Source of the DNA: Rhodococcus sp. UNC23MFCrub1.1 | Lineage (GTDB): Bacteria; Actinomycetota; Actinomycetes; Mycobacteriales; Mycobacteriaceae | Length of the DNA: 64,000 nt | Assembly: GCF_000686025.1 (NCBI RefSeq) | Contig: NZ_JMLQ01000003.1 | Span: 1-64,000, forward strand | Direction of reading: 5' to 3' | Shown: positions 36,723-47,894 of the stretch, one piece after another | How positions within the stretch are numbered: position 1 is the stretch's first letter | How the letters are laid out: each line of letters begins with the position of its first letter | Notes under the pieces: generated by a model | The model's input: only the letters and a program-made list of their open reading frames with translations | What the model was told of the DNA's origin: nothing | Database searches by the model: none | Made by a program: the position numbers and the translations under genes

Positions 36723-39700
36723 ATGCACCTCAAGAGTCTGACGCTGAAGGGCTTCAAGTCCTTCGCCTCGGCGACGACTCTGCGTTTCGAGCCCGGCATC
36801 ACCTGCGTGGTGGGGCCCAACGGATCGGGCAAGTCGAATGTCGTCGACGCGCTGACCTGGGTCATGGGGGAGCAGGGCGCGAAGGCGCTGCGCGGCGGCA
36901 AGATGGAGGACGTCATCTTCGCCGGCACGTCCGGCCGCGCCCCGCTGGGCCGGGCCGAGGTGACGCTGACCATCGACAACAGCGACGGCGCGCTGCCGAT
37001 CGACTACTCCGAGGTCTCGATCACCCGCCGCATGTTCCGCGACGGTGCCGGCGAGTACGAGATCAACGGCAGCTCGTGCCGACTGATGGACGTCCAGGAA
37101 CTGCTCAGCGACTCGGGTATCGGCCGTGAGATGCACGTCATCGTCGGTCAGGGTCGGCTCGCCGCCATTCTCGAGTCGCGGCCGGAGGACCGTCGCGCCT
37201 TCATCGAGGAGGCCGCCGGCGTCCTCAAGCACCGCAAGCGCAAAGAGAAGGCCGTCCGCAAGCTCGACTCCATGCAGGCCAACCTCGCGCGTCTGACGGA
37301 CCTCACCACCGAACTGCGTCGGCAGCTCAAGCCCCTGGGCCGACAGGCCGAGGTGGCCCGGCGCGCGCAGACCGTGCAGGCGGACCTCCGCGACGCGCGC
37401 CTGCGCATCGCCGCCGACGATCTGGTGACACGCCGGACCGAACTGGCGGAACAGTCACACGACGAGACGAAGGCTCGCGAGGAGTACGCCGCTGTCCAGG
37501 ACGCGTTGGCCGAGGGCGAGGCGGTGCTGGCCGAGGGCGAGCAGGACCTCGCGCGACTCACCCCGAGCGCGGAGGCGGCGGCGCAGACGTGGTTCCAGCT
37601 GTCCGCTCTCGCCGAGCGTGTCGGCGCCACCGTGCGCATCGCGACCGAGCGGGCACGTCACCTCGGTGACGAGCCGGAGGACCGCCGCGGTCCCGACCCG
37701 GACGAGCTCGAGCAGCGTGCGGACCGGGTCGCCGAGGAGGAGCTGCAGCTGACCGAGGCGGTGGAGTTCGCGCGCGCCACCCTCGATGCCGCGAGGGAGC
37801 AGCTCGCGGAACGGGAAGCGGCCGCGGCGGACGCGGAGCGCGCCCACGCCGCTGCCGTGCGCGCCGTCGCCGACCGCAGGGAGGGCCTCGCGCGGCTCTC
37901 CGGTCAGGTGGACGGGCTGCGCGCTCGGGCCGAGTCGTACGACACGGAGGTGGCCCGTCTCGCGACCGCGATCGAGGACGCGAAGCACCGCGGCGACGCC
38001 GCACAGGCCGAGTTCGACATCGTCCAGGAGAAGGTCGGCGAACTCGACGCCGGTGAGGCGGGACTGGACTCGCAGCACGAGAATGCTGTCGAGGCACTGG
38101 CCATCGCCGACGCCCGCGTCGCGGAACTGCAGACGGGAGAACGGGAGTCGAGCCAGCGAGTGGCATCGCTGCGCGCCCGGATCGACGCTCTCACGATGAA
38201 CCTGGAACGCGGCGACGGCGGTGCGTGGCTGGGGGAGAAGCAACAGCACGGCGTCGTCGGCAGGTTGGGCGATCACCTCACCGTGCGGCCGGGCTACGAG
38301 GTGGCGGTGGCCGTGGCGCTGGGAGCCGCGGCCGACGCCGTGGTGGTCTCGTCGGTCGAGAACGCCCGCGAGGCGGTGTCGGCGCTCAAGAGCGAGGACG
38401 CCGGCCGCGCGGCGATCGTCTACCCCACGGGCGCGGCGTCCGAGGAGCGGACGATCGGCTCCGGCACCTCGATCCTGTCGGTGATCGAGGCGTCCGAGTC
38501 GGCGCGCGGCGCGCTCGCTTCGTTGTTGGCGGGCACCAGCGTCGTCGACACGCTGGAGGAGGCCACCGCCCTGGTCGAGGACAGCGCCGACGTGCGCGTC
38601 GTGACACGCGGCGGCGACCTGGTGGGGCGCGGGTGGATCACCGGTGGGTCGGACCGCCGACCCAGCACGCTCGAGGTGCAGGCGGCCATCGACGAGTCGG
38701 TGACCGAACTGGCGGCGACGGAGCGTCGGACCGAGGAACTCGCCGCGGCGCTGTCCGGGGCGCTCGCCGAACAGGCGGACCGCCGGGAGGCCGCCGATCA
38801 GGCGTTGGCCGCGCTCACGGAGTCCGACGCCGCGATGTCCGCGGTGTACGAGCGACTCGGCCGACTGGGCCAGGTCGCCCGTGTCGCGCATGCCGAGTCG
38901 ACCCGGCTGCAGTCCCAGCGCGAACGGGCCGAGCATCAGCGGGACGAGGCGGTGACCGCGCTCGCCGAACTGGAGGAGCGCGTGCGCCGGGCCGAGGACG
39001 ACCAGGGCGGCGACGCCGACGGGGACGGTGAGGCGGAGGAGTGGGCGCGGGCCCGCGAGGACGCTGCCGCAGCGGTCACCGAGGTGCGGTCCGTCGAGGT
39101 CGAGGCCAGATTGTCCCTACGCACCGCCGAGGAGCGCGCCGACTCGGTCCGCGGCAAGGCCGACCAGCTCCGTCGGCAGGCGCGGATGGAACGAGAAGGC
39201 CGTGCGCGAGCCGAGCGGGCACGGGCACGCCGCGTGCAGTCCGCTGCGGTGGCCGCCGCGGTCGCCGAGGCCGGGACTCGTGTCGCCGGACGGCTGGAGC
39301 GCGTCGTGGCGGACGCTGCCGTGCGCCGCGACGAACTGGCTCGCCGTCGTTCCGACCGAGCGGCCGAGCTGGACCGGACGCGGGAACAGGTTCGCGCCCT
39401 CGCCGCGCGCGCCACGCAGTTGACCGACGCGGTGCACCGCGACGAGGTGGCCAAGGCGCAGGCGGTGCTCCGCATCGAGCAGCTCGAACAGAACGTGGTG
39501 GAGCAGTTCTCCATCGCGCCCGACGACCTGATCGCCGAGTACGGACCCGACGTCACGCTGCCGCCGACCGACCTCGAGATGGCGGAGTACGAGCAGGCGA
39601 AGGAACGCGGCGAGCAGGTGGTGGCCCCGGCCCCGATGCCGTTCGACCGCGCGGAGCAGGAGCGCCGGGTCAAGCGTGCGGAGAAGGACCTCGCGACGCT

Positions 39701-40346
39701 GGGCAAGGTCAACCCGCTGGCTCTCGAGGAGTTCGCCGCCCTGGAGGAGCGCTACAACTTCCTGTCCACCCAGCTCGAGGACGTGAAGTCGGCGCGCAAG
39801 GATCTGTTGGGCGTGGTCGCGGACGTCGACGCCCGCATCCTGCAGGTGTTCACCGAGGCCTACGCCGACGTCGAGCGCGAGTTCGTCGGCGTCTTCGCCA
39901 AGCTCTTCCCGGGCGGTGAGGGCCGACTGGTACTGACCGACCCCTCGGACATGCTCACCACCGGCATCGAGGTCGAGGCCCGTCCGCCGGGCAAGAAGGT
40001 CAAGAGGTTGTCGCTGCTGTCCGGCGGCGAGAAGTCGCTCACCGCGGTCGCGATGCTCGTCGCCATCTTCCGGGCCCGGCCGTCCCCGTTCTACGTCATG
40101 GACGAGGTCGAGGCGGCGCTGGACGACACGAACCTCCGTCGCCTCATCGGCCTGTTCGAGCAGCTGCGGGAGAAGTCGCAGCTCATCGTCATCACGCACC
40201 AGAAACCCACCATGGAGGTGGCCGACGCGCTGTACGGCGTGAGCATGCGCGGCGACGGCATCACGACGGTGATCTCGCAGCGGTTGCCCAAGCGTGCCGT
40301 CCTCGAGCCCGCGGGGGAGGTGGCGACTCCCGGGCCACCGTCCTGA
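36723..40346 (+). CDS. smc: Chromosome segregation protein SMC
   Basis: A 1207-residue SMC ATPase that, with ScpA and ScpB, organises the nucleoid. The Walker A motif GPNGSGKSN is at residues 31-39, long coiled coils run about 170-500 and 680-1000, and the hinge is about 510-660 ([20 protein letters not shown]). The ABC signature [15 protein letters not shown] is near 1098 and the Walker [14 protein letters not shown] near 1125. Full length, with ftsY immediately downstream. Confidence 0.98.
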   Translation: MHLKSLTLKGFKSFASATTLRFEPGITCVVGPNGSGKSNVVDALTWVMGEQGAKALRGGKMEDVIFAGTSGRAPLGRAEVTLTIDNSDGALPIDYSEVSITRRMFRDGAGEYEINGSSCRLMDVQELLSDSGIGREMHVIVGQGRLAAILESRPEDRRAFIEEAAGVLKHRKRKEKAVRKLDSMQANLARLTDLTTELRRQLKPLGRQAEVARRAQTVQADLRDARLRIAADDLVTRRTELAEQSHDETKAREEYAAVQDALAEGEAVLAEGEQDLARLTPSAEAAAQTWFQLSALAERVGATVRIATERARHLGDEPEDRRGPDPDELEQRADRVAEEELQLTEAVEFARATLDAAREQLAEREAAAADAERAHAAAVRAVADRREGLARLSGQVDGLRARAESYDTEVARLATAIEDAKHRGDAAQAEFDIVQEKVGELDAGEAGLDSQHENAVEALAIADARVAELQTGERESSQRVASLRARIDALTMNLERGDGGAWLGEKQQHGVVGRLGDHLTVRPGYEVAVAVALGAAADAVVVSSVENAREAVSALKSEDAGRAAIVYPTGAASEERTIGSGTSILSVIEASESARGALASLLAGTSVVDTLEEATALVEDSADVRVVTRGGDLVGRGWITGGSDRRPSTLEVQAAIDESVTELAATERRTEELAAALSGALAEQADRREAADQALAALTESDAAMSAVYERLGRLGQVARVAHAESTRLQSQRERAEHQRDEAVTALAELEERVRRAEDDQGGDADGDGEAEEWARAREDAAAAVTEVRSVEVEARLSLRTAEERADSVRGKADQLRRQARMEREGRARAERARARRVQSAAVAAAVAEAGTRVAGRLERVVADAAVRRDELARRRSDRAAELDRTREQVRALAARATQLTDAVHRDEVAKAQAVLRIEQLEQNVVEQFSIAPDDLIAEYGPDVTLPPTDLEMAEYEQAKERGEQVVAPAPMPFDRAEQERRVKRAEKDLATLGKVNPLALEEFAALEERYNFLSTQLEDVKSARKDLLGVVADVDARILQVFTEAYADVEREFVGVFAKLFPGGEGRLVLTDPSDMLTTGIEVEARPPGKKVKRLSLLSGGEKSLTAVAMLVAIFRARPSPFYVMDEVEAALDDTNLRRLIGLFEQLREKSQLIVITHQKPTMEVADALYGVSMRGDGITTVISQRLPKRAVLEPAGEVATPGPPS

Positions 40347-40359
40347 CAGGATGGTCGAC

Positions 40360-41751
40360 GTGACTACCGAACTGTGGATCGTCGTGGCGGCCGTCCTCGC
40401 ACTGCTCGTCGTCGTTCTCGTCGTCGGGTTGGTGTTACAGCGTCGTCGCCGCATCTCCCTGGCCCGTCCGGACACCACCGAGCAGGTCCGCGAGGTCGAC
40501 CGATCGGGTGGCTACAAGGCCGGGACCGGATTCGACTTCTCGCAGGGCACGGCGGCTCCGCCCACGCCGGCGCCCCGGAAACCGATCCCCGAACCCACCC
40601 TCGAGCGCACCGACACCGACGATCAGCCGCGGGTCGGTGACGACGCGTCGGTTCCTCGCGACGCACCCAAGCGGGGCATCACCGACATCTCGCTGCCGGA
40701 CCCGGTGCTCGACGAGCCCGCTCCGGCCACGGAGGCACCGCCTGTCGAGACCCCGCCCGTGGTCGTCCCTCCGGTGGAGGAGGAGACGCCCGCAGAACCG
40801 GCGAGCTCCGCTCCGGTGCTCGACGAGATCGAGCCCACGTCGGGCCGCCTCACCAAACTGCGCGGTCGACTGTCTCGATCGCAGAACGCCGTGGGCCGGT
40901 CGTTGCTCGGACTGCTCGGTGGCGGCGACCTCGACGAGGACTCGTGGGAGGAGGTCGAGGACACCCTCCTCGTCGCCGACCTGGGGAGTGCGGCGACCGC
41001 CGAGATCGTCGCGACGCTGCGTGAACAGATGGCCGTGCGCAACGTGCGGACGGAGCCCGAGGCCCGCGCCCTGCTGCGAGAGGTGCTGATCGAGCAGCTC
41101 ACCCCGTCGTTCGACCGCTCGATCCGTGCGCTGCCGCACGGTGACCGGCCGTCGGTCCTGCTCGTCGTCGGCGTCAACGGCACCGGCAAGACCACGACGA
41201 CCGGCAAGCTCGCCCGCGTCCTGGTGGCGGACGGTCGTCGGGTCGTGCTGGGCGCGGCCGACACCTTCCGCGCCGCGGCGGCCGACCAGCTGCAGACGTG
41301 GGCCGAGCGCGTGGGCGCCGAGGTGGTGCGCGGCAAGGAGGGCGCCGATCCGGCCGCCGTCGCGTTCGACGCCGTGACGCGCGGGATCGCCGACGGAGTC
41401 GATGCCGTGCTCATCGACACGGCGGGCCGACTGCACACCAAGACCGGACTGATGGACGAGCTGGGCAAGGTCAAGCGCGTCATCGAGAAGAAGGCGCCTG
41501 TCGACGACGTCCTGCTCGTGCTCGACGCGACCATCGGTCAGAACGGTCTCGCGCAGGCCCGGGTCTTCGCTCAGGTCGTCGACATCACCGGCGTCGTGCT
41601 GACCAAGCTGGACGGCACCGCCAAGGGCGGCATCGTGTTCCAGGTGCAGCGTGAACTCGGTGTCCCGGTGAAGCTCGTGGGCCTCGGTGAGGGCGCCGAC
41701 GACCTCGCTCCGTTCGAGCCCGGCGCGTTCGTCGACGCTCTTCTCGGCTGA
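40360..41751 (+). CDS. ftsY: Signal recognition particle receptor FtsY
   Basis: A 463-residue SRP receptor GTPase that docks ribosome-nascent-chain complexes at the membrane. One N-terminal helix (LWIVVAAVLALLVVVLVVGL) anchors it, followed by a Pro/Glu-rich acidic linker (about 50-160) and the NG domain with GVNGTGKTTTTGKLA, DTAGRLHTK and TKLDGTAKGG. GTG 40360 is chosen because an AGGATGG site lies five bases upstream; ATG 40351 is the alternative. Confidence 0.97.
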   Translation: MTTELWIVVAAVLALLVVVLVVGLVLQRRRRISLARPDTTEQVREVDRSGGYKAGTGFDFSQGTAAPPTPAPRKPIPEPTLERTDTDDQPRVGDDASVPRDAPKRGITDISLPDPVLDEPAPATEAPPVETPPVVVPPVEEETPAEPASSAPVLDEIEPTSGRLTKLRGRLSRSQNAVGRSLLGLLGGGDLDEDSWEEVEDTLLVADLGSAATAEIVATLREQMAVRNVRTEPEARALLREVLIEQLTPSFDRSIRALPHGDRPSVLLVVGVNGTGKTTTTGKLARVLVADGRRVVLGAADTFRAAAADQLQTWAERVGAEVVRGKEGADPAAVAFDAVTRGIADGVDAVLIDTAGRLHTKTGLMDELGKVKRVIEKKAPVDDVLLVLDATIGQNGLAQARVFAQVVDITGVVLTKLDGTAKGGIVFQVQRELGVPVKLVGLGEGADDLAPFEPGAFVDALLG

Positions 41752-41767
41752 CCGCGAGCTCCGCTCG

Positions 41768-41807
41768 GGCCGCCGAGAATTCGACTCTCGTCGAGTCCTC
41801 GGCGGCC
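41768..41807 (+). terminator. Hairpin after ftsY
   Basis: A perfect 10-bp stem, GGCCGCCGAG (41768-41777) with CTCGGCGGCC (41798-41807), encloses an inner GACTC/GAGTC hairpin. No T-run follows, as is common for actinobacterial terminators. It separates the smc-ftsY transcript from the GlnR-like box and amtB. Confidence 0.6.
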
Positions 41808-41862
41808 GAATCGGGTGAAAAGACCGAGACGCAACACGGTCGCAACATGATTCGGCTGTGCG

Positions 41863-41900
41863 TTCACACCGACGAAACACCGCAGTGTCGTCGCCGAAAC
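41863..41900 (+). promoter_or_regulatory. Four-part GlnR-like box upstream of amtB
   Basis: TTCAC, GAAAC, GTGTC and GAAAC occur in that order, each separated by exactly six bases (41863, 41874, 41885, 41896). This is the a1-b1-a2-b2 layout of the actinobacterial GlnR site (GTnAC-n6-GAAAC repeated), with both b-sites perfect. It ends 74 bases before the amtB start. GlnR activation of amtB-glnB-glnD under nitrogen limitation is well established in related genera; binding here is inferred. Confidence 0.7.
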
Positions 41901-41973
41901 GTCGAGTGAGCACCCTTCTCCTCAGGTCGTCAGCCGCCATCGGCTGGGGCGAGGAAGAAGGAGGAGGCTCAAG

Positions 41974-43335
41974 GTGGATTTTCCCACTATCGGTGCGCCC
42001 GACACCGGTGACACCGCATGGATGCTGACAAGCGCGGCATTCGTGTTGCTCATGGTTCCGGGTCTTGCGTTCTTCTACGGCGGCATGGTCCGCGCGAAGA
42101 GCGTGCTGAACATGATCATGATGAGCATCAGCGCGATGGGCGTCGTCGGCGTTCTCTGGGTGCTGTACGGCTACTCGGTCACCTTCGGCGAGGACAAGGG
42201 CAACCTGATCGGTGACCCGTTCCAGTACTTCGGGCTCAAGGGCCTGATCGGCGGAACGTACCTCGCCTCCGAGGACGAGGCCGGTGTGCTCACCGATGCC
42301 GCGATCCCGCTCGTCGGCACCATTCCCGCGACCGTGTTCGTCTCCTTCCAGGCCATGTTCGCGATCCTGACGGTCGCGCTGATCTCCGGCGCTGTCGCGG
42401 ACCGCATGCGCTTCGGACCGTGGCTGCTGTTCGCCGGACTGTGGGCGACCCTCGTCTACTTCCCGGTCGCGCACTGGGTCTTCTCCTTCGACGAGGTCAC
42501 CACCACGACCGGTGGCTGGATCGCCAACAAGCTCGCGGCGGTCGACTTCGCCGGCGGTACCGCCGTCCACATCAACGCGGGTGCCGCGGGTCTGGTGCTC
42601 GCCGTCATCCTGGGCAAGCGCAAGGGATGGCCGGGCACTCCGTTCCGCCCCCACAACCTGCCGTTCGTCATGCTGGGTGCCGGCCTCCTCTGGTTCGGTT
42701 GGTTCGGCTTCAACGCCGGTTCCGCCGTCGGCTCCAACGGCATCGCCGGTGCCACCTTCGTCACCACCATCGCGGCCACGGCCGCAGCCATGCTGGCCTG
42801 GCTCCTCACGGAGCGCATCCGTGACGGGCACGCGACGAGTCTCGGTGGTGCGTCGGGCATCGTCGCCGGACTCGTGGCCATCACCCCGGCCTGCTCCTCG
42901 GTCAACATCCTCGGTGCACTCGTCATCGGCGTCGTCGCCGGTGTGCTCTGCGCACTGGCCGTCGGCCTGAAGTTCAAGTTCGGTTTCGACGACTCGCTCG
43001 ACGTCGTCGGCGTCCACCTCGTCGGCGGTCTGGTGGGCACGCTGCTCGTCGGACTGGTCGCCACCTCCGAGGCGCCGGCCGGTGTCGAGGGGCTGTTCTA
43101 CGGCGGCGGATTCGACCAGCTGTGGCGTCAGGCAGTCGGTGCCGGTGCGGTGCTGCTCTACTCTCTGGTGGGTACGACCATCGTCGCGCTCATCGTCAAG
43201 TACACCGTGGGCCTCCGGATCGACGACGATGGTGAATCCATGGGAGCCGACGAATCGGAACATGCCGAGACCGCCTACGACTTTGCGGCACTCGGTGGGT
43301 CAACACTGGGACGCGTTCCCAGCAAGGAGGCGTGA
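41974..43335 (+). CDS. amtB: Ammonium transporter AmtB
   Basis: A 453-residue Amt/Rh channel with about 11 predicted helices. Conserved segments are MVPGLAFFYGGMVR, FDFAGGTAVHINAG and GVHLVGGLVGTLL, the latter with a conserved pore histidine. GTG 41974 follows an AAGGAGGAGG site. glnB starts three bases after the stop, so transporter and PII regulator are coupled. The preceding GlnR-like box suggests nitrogen control. Confidence 0.97.
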   Translation: MDFPTIGAPDTGDTAWMLTSAAFVLLMVPGLAFFYGGMVRAKSVLNMIMMSISAMGVVGVLWVLYGYSVTFGEDKGNLIGDPFQYFGLKGLIGGTYLASEDEAGVLTDAAIPLVGTIPATVFVSFQAMFAILTVALISGAVADRMRFGPWLLFAGLWATLVYFPVAHWVFSFDEVTTTTGGWIANKLAAVDFAGGTAVHINAGAAGLVLAVILGKRKGWPGTPFRPHNLPFVMLGAGLLWFGWFGFNAGSAVGSNGIAGATFVTTIAATAAAMLAWLLTERIRDGHATSLGGASGIVAGLVAITPACSSVNILGALVIGVVAGVLCALAVGLKFKFGFDDSLDVVGVHLVGGLVGTLLVGLVATSEAPAGVEGLFYGGGFDQLWRQAVGAGAVLLYSLVGTTIVALIVKYTVGLRIDDDGESMGADESEHAETAYDFAALGGSTLGRVPSKEA

Positions 43336-43677
<342 letters not shown>

Positions 43678-43690
43678 TTCCCGTCGGTCC

Positions 43691-43739
43691 GGCCGCGGAT
43701 CCGCCTCGTTCGACGGGGCGGATCCGCGGCCGATCTGTT
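43691..43739 (+). terminator. Strong hairpin between glnB and glnD
   Basis: A perfect 15-bp stem (43691-43705 with 43717-43731, arm GGCCGCGGATCCGCC) around an 11-base loop, followed by CGATCTGTTT, which is T-rich for this genome. It ends 35 bases before the glnD start, so it is a terminator or an attenuator that lowers glnD relative to amtB-glnB. Confidence 0.75.
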
Positions 43740-43773
43740 TCTCGGCGACACGACACCAGAAGGAGTGAGCCCC

Positions 43774-46221
43774 GTGGGAGGTTCCGAAGCAGCGGCGGAT
43801 CTCGTCCGAGCGCGCGAGCAACTGCTCGCGGGCCAGGGCCGGAATCGACGACTGGACGCGACGGCGCTGCGCCAGGCGCTCGTCGATCTGCACGAGTTCT
43901 GGCTGACCACCAAGGGTTCCGAGGTGGGTATCAAGCCGGACAGCGGATTCGCCATCGTCGCCGTCGGCGGGTTGGGTCGCCGCGAGATGCTGCCGTACTC
44001 GGACCTGGACCTGGTGCTGTTGCACGACGATCTCGATCCCGCGCTCGTCAGCGGTGTGGCCGACCAACTCTGGTACCCGCTGTGGGACGCGCACATCAAG
44101 CTCGATCACAGTGTCCGCACGGTTCCGCAGGCTCTGGACGTCGCCGCCCACGACATGACCGCGGCCCTCGGTCTGCTCGACGCCCGACACATCGTGGGCG
44201 ACGCCGAACTCAGTTCGATGTTGATCGACGGGATACGGCGTCAGTGGCGCATCGGGATCCGCGATCGGTTCGACGAATTACACGCGCTGACCCGCACTCG
44301 CTGGGGGCGTAGCGGCGAGATCGCCCACCGGGCCGAGCCCGATCTCAAGAGTGGACGCGGCGGACTGCGCGACGTGCAGCTGCTCGACGCGCTCTCCATC
44401 GCGCAGCTCACCGACGCGATGCCGGGCCTCGGGCCCGAATCACCGGGCGGTGGACTGGATTTCGCTCACCGACGGATCCTCGACGTCCGTACCGAGCTGC
44501 ACCGGGTGGCGGGCCGTGCCCGTGATCAGCTGCGAGCGCAGGACGCGGACGAGATCGCCGCCGCGCTCCGTATCGGCGATCGGTTCGATCTCGCACGCGT
44601 ACTGAGTGATTCGGCGCGCACCATCGTCTACTCGACGGACGTGGGCCTGCGTACCGCCGGGAATGCCATACCGCGACGCGGACTCTCGCGGCTCCGCCGG
44701 GCACCGGTGCGTCGGCCCCTGGACGAGGGGGTCGTCGAGCACGCCGGCGAGGTGGTGCTGGCGCGGGACGCCCGCCCCAACAAGGATCCGGGACTGATCA
44801 TGCGTGTCGCAGCGGCCTCCGCGGTGACAGGGATGCCGATGTCCGCGTCGACCCTGGGCCGGCTGTCCGACAGTGCACCGGAACTGCGCGAGCCGTGGCC
44901 GAAGGAGGCACTGAACGACCTGCTGGTGGTCCTCGGATCCGGCCGCCGCGCCATCGACGCGATCGAGGCTCTGGACCGGACGGGCCTGTGGGGGCGTCTG
45001 CTTCCCGAGTGGGGGGCGGTGCGCGACCTGCCGCCGCGCGACGCCGTGCACACCTGGACCGTGGATCGCCATCTCGTCGAGACCGCCGCGCACGCGAGCG
45101 GTTTCACCACCCGGGTCGCGAGGCCCGACCTGCTGGTCCTCGGGGCACTGCTGCACGACATCGGCAAGGGCCGCGGGGGAGACCACAGCATCGTCGGCGC
45201 GGATCTGGCCACGCAGGTGGGCAAGCGGCTCGGTCTGTGGCCGTCGGACGTCCGGCTGCTCGAGGCGATGGTGCGCCACCATCTGCTCCTGCCGGACACC
45301 GCGACCCGACGCGACCTGGACGATCCCGCGACGGTGCAGCGGGTGGTCGACGCGCTGGACGGCGATCCGATCCTGCTCGAACTCCTGCACGCGCTGGCCG
45401 AGGCGGACTCGCTCGCGACGGGACCCGGTGTCTGGGGGGACTGGAAGTCCTCGCTCATCGGTGAGCTCGTGCGGCGCTGCCGCATGATCATGGCCGGTGA
45501 ATCACTGCCGACGCCCGATCCGATCGACGCGGCGCTCGCGGCCCGCGCCGCCGAGGGCGGAGTCGACGTCGATCTGCAGCCGTCGGACAGTCCGCACACG
45601 TTCGAGGTGACGGTGACCGCGCCGGACAGGCTCGGCCTGCTGTCCAACGCGTCGGGCGTGCTCGCTCTGGCCGCGCTGCGGGTACTGTCCGCGTCCGTGG
45701 TCAGCGCGAACGGGTTCGCGATCAACCGCTTCGTCGTCACGCCCACCTTCGGGGCGCCGCCCCAGCCCGGCCTGCTGCGCCAGGAGCTCATCCGGGCACT
45801 CGACGGGGACCTCGACCTGCTCGCGCAACTCGACCTCAAGGAGGCCGGGGCACGGATCGCCGCCTCGGACGGCGAACTCGGAACGCTCGACTCGTCGGAG
45901 GTGCTGCTGTACGCGCAGGCGCCGCCGCGGGTGCTGTGGTTCGACGGTCCGGACGGCGACTCCGTGATCGTGGAGGTCCGCGCCGAGGATCGGCTCGGGC
46001 TGCTGTGCCGGCTCTCGTCCGTCTTCGAGAAGCACGGTGCCGACGTGCGCTGGGCCAAGGTCACCACCCGCGGATCCTCGGTGGTGGACGCGTTCTGCGT
46101 CGACACCAGCGGGGCGTCGGAGGGCGGCGCCGGATCGCGGGCACAGCGCGAGGAGCTCGAACGCGCGCTGCTGGCCGTCGTCCCCGCCCTGCGTCCGAAG
46201 GAGCCCGAGTCGGACGACTGA
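43774..46221 (+). CDS. glnD: PII uridylyl/adenylyltransferase GlnD
   Basis: An 815-residue sensor of glutamine. The nucleotidyltransferase motif [16 protein letters not shown] is near residue 64, the linker follows, the HD domain [14 protein letters not shown] is near 461, and two ACT domains (about 608-690 and 728-805) end the protein. GTG 43774 lies nine bases after an AGAAGGAG site; GTG 43765 is directly against it and less likely. In actinobacteria the product adenylylates PII. Confidence 0.96.
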   Translation: MGGSEAAADLVRAREQLLAGQGRNRRLDATALRQALVDLHEFWLTTKGSEVGIKPDSGFAIVAVGGLGRREMLPYSDLDLVLLHDDLDPALVSGVADQLWYPLWDAHIKLDHSVRTVPQALDVAAHDMTAALGLLDARHIVGDAELSSMLIDGIRRQWRIGIRDRFDELHALTRTRWGRSGEIAHRAEPDLKSGRGGLRDVQLLDALSIAQLTDAMPGLGPESPGGGLDFAHRRILDVRTELHRVAGRARDQLRAQDADEIAAALRIGDRFDLARVLSDSARTIVYSTDVGLRTAGNAIPRRGLSRLRRAPVRRPLDEGVVEHAGEVVLARDARPNKDPGLIMRVAAASAVTGMPMSASTLGRLSDSAPELREPWPKEALNDLLVVLGSGRRAIDAIEALDRTGLWGRLLPEWGAVRDLPPRDAVHTWTVDRHLVETAAHASGFTTRVARPDLLVLGALLHDIGKGRGGDHSIVGADLATQVGKRLGLWPSDVRLLEAMVRHHLLLPDTATRRDLDDPATVQRVVDALDGDPILLELLHALAEADSLATGPGVWGDWKSSLIGELVRRCRMIMAGESLPTPDPIDAALAARAAEGGVDVDLQPSDSPHTFEVTVTAPDRLGLLSNASGVLALAALRVLSASVVSANGFAINRFVVTPTFGAPPQPGLLRQELIRALDGDLDLLAQLDLKEAGARIAASDGELGTLDSSEVLLYAQAPPRVLWFDGPDGDSVIVEVRAEDRLGLLCRLSSVFEKHGADVRWAKVTTRGSSVVDAFCVDTSGASEGGAGSRAQREELERALLAVVPALRPKEPESDD

Positions 46222-46312
46222 GGTACGCGTCGGGCCGGGCCACCGCCGGGTCGATCGACCGTTAGTCTGGTCGACGGAGTCTTCACTTCTCTCGCGATGT
46301 TCAGGAGTATCG

Positions 46313-47881
46313 GTGTTCGAATCACTGTCCGACAGATTGACCGGAAGCCTCAAGGATCTGAGAGGCAAGGGTCGGCTCTCGGGCGCCGACATCGATGCGG
46401 TGTGCCGCGAGATCCGCCTGGCACTGCTCGACGCCGACGTCGCGCTGCCGGTCGTGCGCGCTTTCATCACTCGGATCAAGGAGCGCGCGAAGGGCGCCGA
46501 GGTCTCCGCTGCTCTCAACCCCGCGCAGCAGGTCGTCAAGATCGTCAACGACGAGCTCGTCGGCATCCTCGGTGGCGAGACCCGGCGGGTGGAGTTCGCG
46601 AAGAACCCGCCGACCGTCATCATGCTGGCCGGTCTGCAGGGCTCCGGTAAGACGACACTCGCCGGCAAGCTCGCCAAGTGGCTCAAGGACCAGAACCACA
46701 CCCCGCTCCTCGTGGCCTGCGACCTCCAGCGCCCCGGTGCGGTGAGTCAGCTCCAGATCGTCGGCGAGCGTGCGGGCGCCGCCGTCTTCGCGCCGCATCC
46801 GGGCACGTCGATCGGCGGCGGCGAGAATGCCCTCGGCGTGACCGCGGCCGATCCGGTGGAGGTCGCTCGCGCCGGTATCGCGGAGGCCAGGGCCAAGCAG
46901 TACGACGTCGTCATCGTCGACACCGCGGGCCGTCTCGGTATCGACACCGAGCTCATGGGCCAGGCCGCCGGTATCCGCGACGCGACGAACCCCGACGAGA
47001 TCCTGTTCGTGCTCGACGCGATGATCGGCCAGGACGCCGTCAGCACGGCGCAGGCCTTCCAGGACGGTGTCGGCTTCACCGGCGTCGTGCTGACCAAGCT
47101 CGACGGCGACGCCCGCGGTGGCGCCGCGCTGAGCGTCCGCGAGGTCACCGGTCGACCGATCATGTTCGCGTCGACGGGCGAGAAGCTCGAGGACTTCGAG
47201 ATCTTCCACCCGGATCGCATGGCGAGCCGCATCCTCGGCATGGGCGACCTGCTCAGCCTCATCGAGCAGGCCGAGACCGTCTTCGACGCGAAGCAGGCGG
47301 AGGACACCGCCGCGAAGATCGGGTCCGGCCAGTTGACGCTCGAGGACTTCCTCGAGCAGATGATGGCGATCCGCAAGATGGGACCGATCGGCAACCTGCT
47401 CGGCATGCTGCCCGGTGCCGGTCAGATGAAGGACGCCCTCGCGTCGGTGGACGACAAGCAGCTCGACCGCGTGCAGGCCATCATCCGCGGTATGACACCC
47501 GCCGAGCGGGCCGATCCGAAGATGATCAACGCCTCCCGTCGTCTGCGCATCGCCAACGGTTCCGGTGTGAAGGTCTCCGACGTCAACCAGCTCGTCGACC
47601 GCTTCTTCGAGGCCCGCAAGATGATGGCGTCGATGGCCGGCCGCATGGGCATGCCCGGCGCGCGCAAGCAGGTTCAGCGCAGCAACAAGAAGGGCAAGAA
47701 GGGGAAGAAGGGCGGTCGCGGACCCACACCGCCGAAGGGCGTGCGGGGAGGCTTCCCCGGTATGCCGGGCGGAATGCCCGCGGGGATGCCCGATCTGTCC
47801 TCGATGCCGAAGGGCCTCGACCAGCTTCCGCCGGGCCTCGAGGGCATCGACCTGTCGCAGCTGAAGCTCCCCAAGAAGTAG
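46313..47881 (+). CDS. ffh: Signal recognition particle protein Ffh (SRP54)
   Basis: A 522-residue SRP GTPase that binds signal peptides and SRP RNA. The N domain begins MFESLSDRLTGSLKDLRGKG. The G domain has GLQGSGKTTLAGKLA (about 107), DTAGRLGID and TKLDGDARGG. The methionine-rich M domain (about 300-440) carries the RNA-binding helix, and a Gly/Pro/Lys-rich tail follows. GTG 46313 gives the usual N-terminus and has an AGGAG site ahead of it; the frame is open upstream into glnD. Confidence 0.97.
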   Translation: MFESLSDRLTGSLKDLRGKGRLSGADIDAVCREIRLALLDADVALPVVRAFITRIKERAKGAEVSAALNPAQQVVKIVNDELVGILGGETRRVEFAKNPPTVIMLAGLQGSGKTTLAGKLAKWLKDQNHTPLLVACDLQRPGAVSQLQIVGERAGAAVFAPHPGTSIGGGENALGVTAADPVEVARAGIAEARAKQYDVVIVDTAGRLGIDTELMGQAAGIRDATNPDEILFVLDAMIGQDAVSTAQAFQDGVGFTGVVLTKLDGDARGGAALSVREVTGRPIMFASTGEKLEDFEIFHPDRMASRILGMGDLLSLIEQAETVFDAKQAEDTAAKIGSGQLTLEDFLEQMMAIRKMGPIGNLLGMLPGAGQMKDALASVDDKQLDRVQAIIRGMTPAERADPKMINASRRLRIANGSGVKVSDVNQLVDRFFEARKMMASMAGRMGMPGARKQVQRSNKKGKKGKKGGRGPTPPKGVRGGFPGMPGGMPAGMPDLSSMPKGLDQLPPGLEGIDLSQLKLPKK

Positions 47882-47894
47882 GGCGGAGCACGCG

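Noticed and set aside
40435-43263. 942-codon open frame on the minus strand over ftsY-amtB
   Set aside because: It is the antisense shadow of three well-supported genes, with His/Asp/Glu-rich composition typical of reversed GC-rich coding sequence.
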